Shown: positions 5,962 to 12,857 of the stretch, one piece after another | How positions within the stretch are numbered: position 1 is the stretch's first letter | Layout of the letters: each line of letters begins with the position of its first letter | Assembly (NCBI GenBank): GCA_035508795.1 | Contig: DATJMJ010000019.1 | Coordinates: forward strand, 1-15,511 | Length of the DNA: 15,511 bases | DNA from: DATJMJ01 sp035508795 | GTDB taxonomy: Bacteria; Actinomycetota; Acidimicrobiia; Acidimicrobiales; Palsa-688 | Direction of reading: 5' to 3' | Translations under genes and position numbers: made by a program | Notes under the pieces: generated by a model | Told to the model about the DNA's origin: nothing | Databases searched by the model: none | Seen by the model: the letters and a program-made list of their open reading frames with translations, nothing else

Positions 5962-7257
5962 ATGTCCAATTCGCGCAAAGTGGTAAAGCGCCGAGCCGTC
6001 GCAGGATCCTTGGCGGCAATAACTGGCGTTGCCTTGGCCTGTGCACCAACAATGACAGCGTCTGCCGCAACAGCCATCATTTATGTCTCTCCAACCGGTG
6101 CGGCAACCGCAGCAGGGACTTCGTGTTCCAGCGCGACCTACTCCAGTATCAACGCCGCCCTGGCGAAAGCCCTACCGGGCGACACCGTCGTGGCTTGTGC
6201 GGGCACTTATCGGGAAGACGTCTTGGTCCGCACACCGTTCGTGACCCTCGTTGGCCAGTCGGCCACCATTAACGCGGCAGGCCTTGCGGGCAGCGCTGAA
6301 GGTGCCATCCTTGGCCAGGACCTCTACAACGGGATCACCATCGAGGCGTCACGGGTGACTGTCGAAGGCTTCACAGTGACAGGCGCCGAGGGTGAAGGGA
6401 TCCTCGCGGTCAACCCGAACCCCGTAAAAGGGCCGGTGATCGAAAAGATGCAGCTCTACACGGGCCAGCCGCTCACCCACGTGACCATCCAGGACAACAT
6501 CGTGACTGGTAACGACGTCGGCTTCAACGACGCGAAGTCGCCCTACCGCTTCTGCACGCCCAAGGGCGGGAGCGACTGCGGGGAAGGCATCCACCTCATG
6601 AGCGTGTCCGATTCCCAGGTCGTCGACAACCAATCCGTCACGAACGCCGGCGGGATCCTCGTCACCGACGAGTTCGGCCCGAGCCACAACAACCTGATCG
6701 AGGGCAACTACGTAGAAGGCAACACCAAGGACTGCGGGATAACGCTCCCGGGCCACAATCTGGCGCTCAACCCCGAGACCGGACAGCTTGAGCCTTCTTT
6801 CGGCGGCGTATATTCCAACCGCGTCATAGACAATGAAGTGATCGGCAACGGTGTCAAGGGCTACGGCGCCGGGATCGGCGTTTTTGCACCCGAGACGGGC
6901 ACAGGCGCATATAACAACCTGATCGAGGGCAACCTGATCGAAGGCAACGGCCTTGCCGGTATCTCGGTGCACAGCCACCAGGCCTTCGCCGACGTCAACG
7001 GGAACGCATTTGTCGCAAACACCATCGGCGTCAACAATGTCGACCGAGCCGATGGCACGGACACCAAGCCGACAGACCACAACACCACGGGGATCCTGAT
7101 CTGGTCGGACAAGACCGTTTACCACTTCACGGTGAAGGACAACAGGATCCTTGGCGATACCTATGGCATCTGGTTGACGCCGTCGACGGTGAGCGTAACG
7201 GGCCTGAGCACCAACTATTTTTCGAGCGCCACGACACCCGCTTACGACGCGAAATAG
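5962..7257 (+). CDS. Secreted right-handed parallel beta-helix protein
   Basis: A basic N-terminus (SRKVVKRR), a hydrophobic core at about 12-28 and 'TASAATA' at 32-38 form a clear signal peptide. The mature part opens with 'YVSPTGAATAAGTSC' and 'PGDTVVACAGTYREDV', the usual cap of pectate-lyase-like and NosD-like beta-helix proteins. Coils of about 22 residues follow, with recurring 'NNLIEGNYVEGN', 'NRVIDNEVIGNG', 'NNLIEGNLIEGNG' and 'FTVKDNRILGD'. The 431-residue length is normal for a single-domain protein of this fold. I see no diagnostic lyase catalytic residues, so the reaction (lyase, epimerase, hydrolase or only binding) is open. Its place beside pentonate catabolism would fit action on an arabinose- or xylose-containing polymer, but this is inference. 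Its stop lies 13 bases from the end of the convergent dehydrogenase gene. Confidence 0.85.
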   Translation: MSNSRKVVKRRAVAGSLAAITGVALACAPTMTASAATAIIYVSPTGAATAAGTSCSSATYSSINAALAKALPGDTVVACAGTYREDVLVRTPFVTLVGQSATINAAGLAGSAEGAILGQDLYNGITIEASRVTVEGFTVTGAEGEGILAVNPNPVKGPVIEKMQLYTGQPLTHVTIQDNIVTGNDVGFNDAKSPYRFCTPKGGSDCGEGIHLMSVSDSQVVDNQSVTNAGGILVTDEFGPSHNNLIEGNYVEGNTKDCGITLPGHNLALNPETGQLEPSFGGVYSNRVIDNEVIGNGVKGYGAGIGVFAPETGTGAYNNLIEGNLIEGNGLAGISVHSHQAFADVNGNAFVANTIGVNNVDRADGTDTKPTDHNTTGILIWSDKTVYHFTVKDNRILGDTYGIWLTPSTVSVTGLSTNYFSSATTPAYDAK

Positions 7258-7270
7258 CGGTCGCGGCTCG

Positions 7271-8887
7271 TTAGCCGGCTGTTAGCTCCAGCCGGCCATC
7301 GACCCGGCGCGGCACCAGGTACCCGGGTGCAGGCTCGTCTCTCAGTTCCTCTGGGAGGAATTGCTGAGGGACGTTTTGGAAAGTGAGCGGGCGCAGCCAT
7401 CGCCGTATGGCTGTCGCCCCCACCGATGTGTGCAACGGGCCGGTCGTCGCCGGGTAGGGCCCTCCATGGTGCATTGCCCATGTGACGGCGACACCGGTCG
7501 GGTACCCGTCCCAGACGAGCCGGCCCGTCCTGTCAGCGAACTGGCCGAGGACGGCGCGGGCAAATGCCTCTTCGTCCTCCCCGGCATGAATGGTCCCGGT
7601 GAGCGCACCGGGCAAATCGGCGAGCATGGTCAGGAGTTGTTCGGTACCCCCGTAGCGGGTGACAACGGTCACGGGCCCAAAGCATTCGTCGGTGAGCGGC
7701 GAGCCTGGCGTGGTCAGCGCCGAGGAATCGGCCTCCAGGAGGACCGGCGCACCCAACCAGCCTGCCCTCTCGCCGTTAGCGGCACGCTCGCCGCCGTTGG
7801 TCTGCCCGGTCACGCCCGCTCGGTCCACGCTGCCCCCGGTCTCGGCCACGACCTGTACGCCCCCGGTCTCGGCCACTACCCGTACGCCCGGGAGCCGCCG
7901 GAGCCCGGCGGTCCCGGAGGCGAACCCGTCGGCGATCCGCTCCGTGAGCATGTGGCCCGGCCTAAGCGCGCGCACGGCGTCGGCCAGCGCCGCCAGCAGC
8001 TGGTCACCGGCAGCGCCCCTTGGCAAGAAAACTAGGCCCGGCTTGGTACAAAACTGGCCGACGCCAAGGGTAAAGGACGCGGCCAGGCCGGCTGCGATCT
8101 CGCCCGAGCGTCCCGCCGCGGCTCCCGGGGATACGACGACGCTGTTGAGGGCACCGAGCTCGCCGTAGAAAGGGATCGGGTCCGGCCGTCCGTTGGCGAG
8201 GTCGAAGAGGTAGCGGCCACCGGCCAACGAGCCAGTGAACCCGACCGCTTTGGTCGCCGGGTGCCTGACGAGGGCCACACCGGCAGGTTCACCGAAAACG
8301 AGGGACACAACGCCAGCGGGAGCACCGGCGCGACCGGCACCTTCTACGAGGGCTTCGGCGCATGCGAGGGATGTTGCCGGATGAGCGTCATGGGCTTTGA
8401 CGACTACCGGGCACCCCGCAGCAAGAGCCGAGGCTGTATCCCCACCGGGGACCGAGAAAGCCAATGGGAAATTGCTCGCCCCGAAAACTCCGGTCAAGCC
8501 GAGTGGTCGCAGCATCCGCCGCAAGTCGGGTTGGGGACCGGCAGGGGTGGTGCGGGCGTGGTCAATTATCGCCTCGAGGTAGCCGCCGTCGTTGACCACC
8601 TCGCCGAAAAAGCGGAGCTGTGTGCAGGTCCGGGTGAGTTCGCCGTTGAGCCTCGTCTCACCAAGCGCGCTCTCCCGGTCGGCGAGCGCGACGACCTCGG
8701 CGCGGCGCCGTTCGAGGGCGTCGGCCATCTCGTCGAGCATGCGCGCCCGCCCGCTGCGGCCAAGGTCCTCGAGAGCGCCGGCGGTAGCGGCCGCCCGCTC
8801 ACAGATCGCGCCGACCTCGGCCTCTGTCGTCTCTTGAGCCACCTCGGCCACCAATTTGCCGCTCCGCGCGTCAAGGCTTCTGATCAT
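7271..8887 (-). CDS. Alpha-ketoglutarate semialdehyde (2,5-dioxopentanoate) dehydrogenase
   Basis: This 538-residue aldehyde dehydrogenase belongs to the branch that oxidises 2-oxoglutarate semialdehyde to 2-oxoglutarate with NAD(P)+, the last step of non-phosphorylating pentose and hexarate routes. The diagnostic elements are Asn139 in 'FGASNFPLAFS', Lys164 in 'VVVKAH', 'GFTGS' at 216-220, Glu243 in 'FYGELGALN' and catalytic Cys280 in 'GVGQFCTKPG'. The 'FFGEVVNDGGYLEAIID' segment is typical of this branch. GGAGG (8898-8902, minus) lies ten bases before the ATG. An unusual polar insertion near residues 330-375 contains a duplicated 'VVAETGG' unit. The gene is 57 bases downstream of the split-barrel gene on the same strand, probably one transcript. 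Together with the lactonase and dehydratase it points to a Weimberg-type pathway. Confidence 0.92.
   Translation of the reverse strand: MIRSLDARSGKLVAEVAQETTEAEVGAICERAAATAGALEDLGRSGRARMLDEMADALERRRAEVVALADRESALGETRLNGELTRTCTQLRFFGEVVNDGGYLEAIIDHARTTPAGPQPDLRRMLRPLGLTGVFGASNFPLAFSVPGGDTASALAAGCPVVVKAHDAHPATSLACAEALVEGAGRAGAPAGVVSLVFGEPAGVALVRHPATKAVGFTGSLAGGRYLFDLANGRPDPIPFYGELGALNSVVVSPGAAAGRSGEIAAGLAASFTLGVGQFCTKPGLVFLPRGAAGDQLLAALADAVRALRPGHMLTERIADGFASGTAGLRRLPGVRVVAETGGVQVVAETGGSVDRAGVTGQTNGGERAANGERAGWLGAPVLLEADSSALTTPGSPLTDECFGPVTVVTRYGGTEQLLTMLADLPGALTGTIHAGEDEEAFARAVLGQFADRTGRLVWDGYPTGVAVTWAMHHGGPYPATTGPLHTSVGATAIRRWLRPLTFQNVPQQFLPEELRDEPAPGYLVPRRVDGRLELTAG
7274..7296. terminator. 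Inverted repeat at the convergent gene junction
   Basis: gccggct (7274-7280) and agccggc (7290-7296) form a 7-bp stem with a 9-nt loop. It covers the last codons of the dehydrogenase and starts 17 bases past the beta-helix stop. It could act in both directions as an intrinsic hairpin, but there is no T-run on either side. Confidence 0.3.
7833..7886 (-). repeat. 27-bp tandem duplication inside the dehydrogenase
   Basis: Two copies (7833-7859 and 7860-7886) start with cccccggtctcggccac and differ at a few bases. Read on the minus strand they add nine residues, giving VVAETGGVQ next to VVAETGGSV, in a loop-like insertion that other members of this family would not be expected to carry. Confidence 0.75.
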
Positions 8888-8944
8888 CGGCTTTGTTCCT
8901 CCGCTAACTGCGCTTGGTCGTCGGTTATTGCGACGGTGGCGCCG

Positions 8945-9412
8945 CTAAGCGGGCATGGCCGAAGCGATCGCGCTCGGCCAACGCACTTCGAAATCGAGGA
9001 TCCTGACTTCGGTCGGCGTAACCGCTATGCGCGCCCAGCCCGTCTTGAGCGCCGACGCCTGCTCTACCCAGGCCTTGCCCTGTTGGGGGCCGAAATAGCG
9101 CTCTGCGGCTTCGGCGTACTCGGGCACCACCCCGTCCCTGCGCTCCACTTTGGCAGTGCCGCGAACGAGCAGGACGCGCGCCGGCCAAGTATTGCTGTCG
9201 ATCGTGATGGCGACACCCGGCTTTGCCTCGAGGGCCTTGACCTTGGGTGCTTTTGCGGGCGATGCCAGCACGATCTCGGACCCGGTCCAATGGAACCAGA
9301 TCGGTACCACCCGCGGCGTCCCGTCCTTCCAGACGTAGGCAAGGCGCGCGAGCTCGCGTGAGCCCAAGAGCTCTTGGGCGACTTTGTCCTGCAACAGATC
9401 CTCCACCGGCAT
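8945..9412 (-). CDS. Split-barrel FMN/F420-binding family protein (PNPOx-like)
   Basis: The 155-residue single domain has the pattern of pyridoxamine-5'-phosphate-oxidase-like proteins. It begins 'LARLAYVWKDGTPRVVPIWFHWTGSE' (21-46), the paired strands that bind flavin or F420. 'KAPKVKALEAKPGVAITID' (54-72), 'LLVRGTAKVER' (81-91) and 'GWARIAVTPTEVRILDF' (125-141) follow. In actinobacteria this group includes F420-dependent reductases as well as FMN, haem or non-enzymatic members, and the sequence alone does not decide the cofactor. It is not a true PdxH, which is longer. The gene sits 57 bases upstream of the dehydrogenase on the same strand, so cotranscription is likely. Only a weak GGGG precedes the start. 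A metabolic link to the pentose route is not evident. Confidence 0.85.
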   Translation of the reverse strand: MPVEDLLQDKVAQELLGSRELARLAYVWKDGTPRVVPIWFHWTGSEIVLASPAKAPKVKALEAKPGVAITIDSNTWPARVLLVRGTAKVERRDGVVPEYAEAAERYFGPQQGKAWVEQASALKTGWARIAVTPTEVRILDFEVRWPSAIASAMPA

Positions 9413-9647
9413 GGCGACCCCCTGTCCAGCGTCTCGCCAACCGAACCTACACCCGCAGGCCTGCTATTGCCTCGGCTAAACGGCCCTTGCACATTGCAGG
9501 GGTTGCCGGGGCCGAAGGACCACTCGGGGCCTCTCCACTCAGGGCCTCTCCTCGAGTTGGCCGGCCGGGGGTAGCCCCGGGGCGGACTGCGGGGTTATCT
9601 GCTGGGGCGGCCTGGGGGGACGGTCTGGGGGAAGTGGCGGGGGAGGC
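9413..9647. other. G-rich intergenic region beyond the cyclic-di-GMP gene
   Basis: These 235 bases separate the end of the GGDEF-EAL gene from the start of the split-barrel gene, both on the minus strand. The half next to the GGDEF-EAL stop is very G-rich on the plus strand and carries a four-run G-quadruplex motif. No gene is supported here. Confidence 0.6.
9604..9643 (+). other. Predicted four-run G-quadruplex motif
   Basis: Runs of 4, 6, 5 and 5 guanines at 9604-9607, 9614-9619, 9627-9631 and 9639-9643 are separated by loops of 6, 7 and 7 bases. This meets the strict G4+N1-7 pattern. The G-rich strand is the template strand for the GGDEF-EAL gene, whose stop codon begins at 9650, seven bases before the motif is reached. 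It may pause or end transcription. Confidence 0.6.
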
Positions 9648-12557
9648 TCAGAGGCGGGCGATCGGCCGCGTAGGCGATAGTGGTCCCTCGCCGGATGCCG
9701 GCACGCTGGCTCCGAGCCCAGTCCCGAGGTTGTCGCCGGCGCGGTTGCTAGCACCGACCCCGATGTCGTTCCAGGCACTCGCGCCGGCACCGGCACCAGC
9801 GCCGGCGCCCGCCCCGAACCCAACTGCGGCCCCGACGCCAACGCCGACGCCGACGCCGACGCCAACGCCACTGCCGACGAATACCCCGGCTCCCTGCTCC
9901 CTCTCGGCCAGCCAGCGAGTAACGACCGCCGGCGGGACAGGCTTGCTCAAGTGGTACCCCTGCGCGAGGTCACAAGACATCATCTGGAGCCTGTCCCAGC
10001 TGATCTGGTCCTCGACGCCCTCAGCCACGACAGACAGCCCCAGGTTGTGCCCGAGCTCGATTATCGATTGAACGATAATGGCGTCGCCCGAATCGGAAGA
10101 CATGCGGAAAACGAAGGATTTGTCGACCTTTACCTCTTGCACAGGGAGACGCTGCAGGTACGAGAGCGAGGAGTAGCCCGTACCGAAGTCGTCGACCGAC
10201 AGGCGGATCCCGCAAAAAGCAAGGTGTTCCAGTACATTTATCGTCCTGCCGGGGTCGGCCATGACACTCGACTCCGTGATCTCGAGGGTAAGGCTTTCGG
10301 CGGGCACTTCGCATTCCCTGAGCAGCTCGTTGACCTCGTGCGGCAAATTGATGTCCAAGAGGCTGCGGATCGCCAGGTTGACCGCCACGCCGAGGTTGTA
10401 ACCGCCTCGCCTCCATTCGGCGCACTGGCGCAGCGCGACTCGCAGCACATGGTTGGTGAGCGGGACGATAAGCCCTGTCTGCTCAGCTGCCGGGATGAAC
10501 TCGTCCGGGCTGAGCAGCCCATGCTCGGGGTGGCGCCACCGGACCAAGGCTTCGGCACTGACGATCTCCCCGTCCGACACCCGCGCCTGAGGTTGGAAAT
10601 AGACAACTATGTCGCCGCTTTCGATTGCGTGCCTGAGCTCGCCGGAAAGCGCCAGTCGTCTGGGGCTGTTGGTGTCCTGTTCTGAGGAGTAAAGTGCCGA
10701 GCCGCTGCGCGAACCCTTGGCCCTGTACATCGCTACGTCGGCTCTTTGGAGCAACGTGGCGGCATCTACGCCGTGCTCGGGTGCCATAGCGATGCCAATG
10801 CTCGCGCCGACGTCGAGCGACAGTTCGTCTACCAGAAACGGTTTTTGGAACCCCTTGAGCACGAGCGACGCAAAGTGTTCCGCGGTCCGGGTGTCCGAAA
10901 CTCCCGGCAGCAGCAGGGCAAATTCGTCTCCACCAAAGCGGCATGCGAAGCCCTCCTCCCCGAGGCTGCTTACCAGGCGCCCCGCAACCTTGCAGAGGAG
11001 CAGGTCGCCATTGTGATGTCCCAACGTGTCGTTGATCTCTTTGAAACGGTCGAGGTCCATCAGCATGATGGCGGCCGCACCCTTGCTCAAGACTTCGTCT
11101 ACCTGCTGGGAAAAAAGGGCGCGGTTCGGGAGCCCCGTGAGGGCGTCGTGGAGAGCTTCCCGGCGCCGCTCCTCGGCTTCTTCGCGAAGGCGGTTTACTA
11201 ATTGGCTGTTCTCGAAGGCGATGCTCGCATGGTTGGCGAGGGTCTCGAAAAGCCTGCAATCCGACGAGTCGAACGTGCTTACAGCTCCCATCCGGTTCGC
11301 TACGAGTATTGCCCCGGTGATCGTCTCGTCCGAGCGGAGCGGGGCGACAATGAAGTCCCGCACCCCGAGCTTCTCGCGCAGCGCAGCGCGCGCCGGCGCC
11401 CGTTCGGCGCGGCTGACGAACATTGCGTGGCCCCCGCCGACCAGTCGTGACCAGTCGAGTTGGCTGAGCCCTGCCCCTCCCGGCCCTCCCCGCCCTCTCG
11501 TTCCTCTCGCGCCCACCGCTCCAGCCCCCCCAGCCGGTCCTCCAGCCCCGCCGGCGGCACCTGCCGCGGCTGGACCTCCAGCCGCTGCACTTCCCGCGGC
11601 CGCAGCCCCCCGCAGCGAAGCGTCGATGCTCCTGCGGCGGAGAGCGGGGTTCGTCTCGTCACGGTCGAAAATGACGGCCTCTGCGACCTCTGCCCCTAGC
11701 AGTTCCCTGGCTTTTCCGAGGACGTGGTCAAGGACGGCTTCGGCGCTCATGTTCGCACCCACGGCTTTAGTGAAGTCGTAAAGCAGTTTGAGGCTCGCGT
11801 ACCTCTTGGAAAGGTTGGCGTACCCGCGGTAAGCGAACGAGGTCATCAGCAAGACCGTGAGCAAAAGGAAGATCGCATGCGGGATCTTCCAGAGCAATAT
11901 GGCCGCCAAGAGCGCCAGGTTGACGTTTACGACCGTCGTGGCGATCGCAGCGATCACAACATGGCTGAGAAGCGCCTTGCCACCGTGCCAACGGATGGCT
12001 AGCGAAACGGCTATTACACTCACGAGATCTGCGAGCGCGACAGCTGCGAAGACAAGCGGCCAGCTCACCCAGCTGAGCGGTGAGCGCGTCCCGACGAGTT
12101 GGTGGAAAACGACAAGGGTCACGACCGTTTCCAGGAAAAACATCGCCAGGTTGAACCCGAGCTTGACGCCGCGCTGCTTCCTTCGCAGGATCTGGAAAGC
12201 GGTGTCGCCAAGCAGCCGGCCGACTATCACTGCCCAAGGCGCTGCGAACAGGCAACCGAGCACCAAAGGGACCTCGCTCAGGGTGAAGGTGTGGACCTCG
12301 CCCCGGACCTCGAGGTGAAAGCCGAGCTCGTCTGCCAAGGCAACAGCCGGGACGAGCTCCCACCACTTGACGGACACCGGTGCGATCGGTTGGCTCCAGC
12401 GCAGGCTGTAGACGGCCAGGGCGCAACCGGTGAACGCCATGGCGAGGGCCAGTGCCAGCGTCCGCCGCTGCGGTACGGCGCGCTTATCCTCCCGGCGGAG
12501 GGGTCCCCCCTGATGGGGCGTTGCTGGGCTCTTCAATGAACCGTCCTCTCCGCGCAT
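9648..12557 (-). CDS. Membrane GAF-GGDEF-EAL cyclic-di-GMP turnover protein
   Basis: Hydrophobic helices at about 33-245 form an N-terminal membrane sensor (MASE-like). A GAF-like domain follows (about 258-455), split by a 50-residue Gly/Ala/Arg-rich insert at about 316-363. The GGDEF domain (about 468-625) has an intact FGGDEF at 541-546. The inhibitory RxxD motif is absent: the equivalent residues read GEEG (533-536). The EAL domain (about 635-885) keeps Glu669 of EAL, Asn727, Glu759, Asp789-Asp790, Lys810 and Glu846, so both synthesis and breakdown of cyclic di-GMP look possible. The last 80 residues are a Val-Gly/Ala-Gly low-complexity tail. The start is uncertain: the ATG at 12557 has no Shine-Dalgarno, while a TTG at codon 8 (12536) is preceded by GGAGAGG. 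It is transcribed alone, between repeat-rich spacers. Confidence 0.93.
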   Translation of the reverse strand: MRGEDGSLKSPATPHQGGPLRREDKRAVPQRRTLALALAMAFTGCALAVYSLRWSQPIAPVSVKWWELVPAVALADELGFHLEVRGEVHTFTLSEVPLVLGCLFAAPWAVIVGRLLGDTAFQILRRKQRGVKLGFNLAMFFLETVVTLVVFHQLVGTRSPLSWVSWPLVFAAVALADLVSVIAVSLAIRWHGGKALLSHVVIAAIATTVVNVNLALLAAILLWKIPHAIFLLLTVLLMTSFAYRGYANLSKRYASLKLLYDFTKAVGANMSAEAVLDHVLGKARELLGAEVAEAVIFDRDETNPALRRRSIDASLRGAAAAGSAAAGGPAAAGAAGGAGGPAGGAGAVGARGTRGRGGPGGAGLSQLDWSRLVGGGHAMFVSRAERAPARAALREKLGVRDFIVAPLRSDETITGAILVANRMGAVSTFDSSDCRLFETLANHASIAFENSQLVNRLREEAEERRREALHDALTGLPNRALFSQQVDEVLSKGAAAIMLMDLDRFKEINDTLGHHNGDLLLCKVAGRLVSSLGEEGFACRFGGDEFALLLPGVSDTRTAEHFASLVLKGFQKPFLVDELSLDVGASIGIAMAPEHGVDAATLLQRADVAMYRAKGSRSGSALYSSEQDTNSPRRLALSGELRHAIESGDIVVYFQPQARVSDGEIVSAEALVRWRHPEHGLLSPDEFIPAAEQTGLIVPLTNHVLRVALRQCAEWRRGGYNLGVAVNLAIRSLLDINLPHEVNELLRECEVPAESLTLEITESSVMADPGRTINVLEHLAFCGIRLSVDDFGTGYSSLSYLQRLPVQEVKVDKSFVFRMSSDSGDAIIVQSIIELGHNLGLSVVAEGVEDQISWDRLQMMSCDLAQGYHLSKPVPPAVVTRWLAEREQGAGVFVGSGVGVGVGVGVGVGAAVGFGAGAGAGAGAGASAWNDIGVGASNRAGDNLGTGLGASVPASGEGPLSPTRPIARL
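9775..9880 (-). repeat. Low-complexity 6-bp repeats coding a Val-Gly/Ala-Gly tail
   Basis: On the plus strand the stretch alternates gcaccg/gcgccg-type and acgccg-type hexamers. Read on the minus strand it gives about seven Val-Gly dipeptides and then Ala-Gly dipeptides at residues 897-927 of the GGDEF-EAL protein. Such simple repeats are prone to slippage and length change without a frame change. Confidence 0.75.
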
Positions 12558-12635
12558 GGGTGGCTGTAGATAAGTCGGCGCGGATTTGCCTCGACATGAG
12601 ATTGGCGGAGCGCACCGCTGGCGGTCGCATAGCAG

Positions 12636-12731
12636 GCGGGCCGCCTACCGGGCCGGCGACCTACCAGGCGGGCCGCCTACCAGGTGAGCGGCCTACCAGG
12701 TGAGCGGCCTACCAGGCGGAGCGCCCACCGG
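12636..12731. repeat. Six-copy 16-bp intergenic tandem repeat
   Basis: Six head-to-tail 16-bp units run from 12636 to 12731. Typical units are gcgggccgcctaccag and gtgagcggcctaccag; units 4 and 5 are identical. The array lies upstream of the GGDEF-EAL gene and downstream of the protease gene, both on the minus strand. No open frame of note uses it. Confidence 0.85.
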
Positions 12732-12766
12732 GCCGGCTGGGCCGGCTGGGCCGGCTGGGCCGGCTG
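12731..12766. repeat. Four-copy 9-bp tandem repeat
   Basis: ggccggctg is repeated four times without a mismatch, directly abutting the 16-bp array. Each unit contains the palindrome gccggc, so the tract can form alternative hairpins. It lies about 90 bases beyond the protease stop and could help end that transcript. Confidence 0.85.
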
Positions 12767-12857
12767 GAGCCCATTGACCGACCCGGTCCTGCCCTTTCAC
12801 AGGCTGGGCGGGATGGGCCAAGGACCCCGTCAGTGACGATGGAGGGGCCCAATGCGC

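Larger units (their letters stand above)
12558..12857. other. Repeat-filled spacer between protease and GGDEF-EAL genes
   Basis: These 300 bases contain no supported gene. About 130 of them are the two tandem arrays. I see no convincing -10/-35 pair for the GGDEF-EAL gene in the remaining 78 bases before its start. Confidence 0.6.

Noticed and set aside
6349..7125. 258-codon open frame on the minus strand
   Set aside because: It is antisense to the beta-helix repeats. The repeated Val/Asp/Ala pattern is just the complement of the coil repeats.
8261..9361. 366-codon open frame on the plus strand
   Set aside because: It spans two genes on the other strand with recognisable families. It shows no domain and no Shine-Dalgarno.
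8945..9412. True pyridoxamine-5'-phosphate oxidase (PdxH)
   Set aside because: It is too short and lacks the longer PdxH C-terminal region. The pattern fits the broader split-barrel FMN/F420 group.
9413..12857. Cyclic-di-GMP riboswitch near the GGDEF-EAL gene
   Set aside because: I looked in both flanking spacers and saw only simple repeats and G-runs, no riboswitch-like core.
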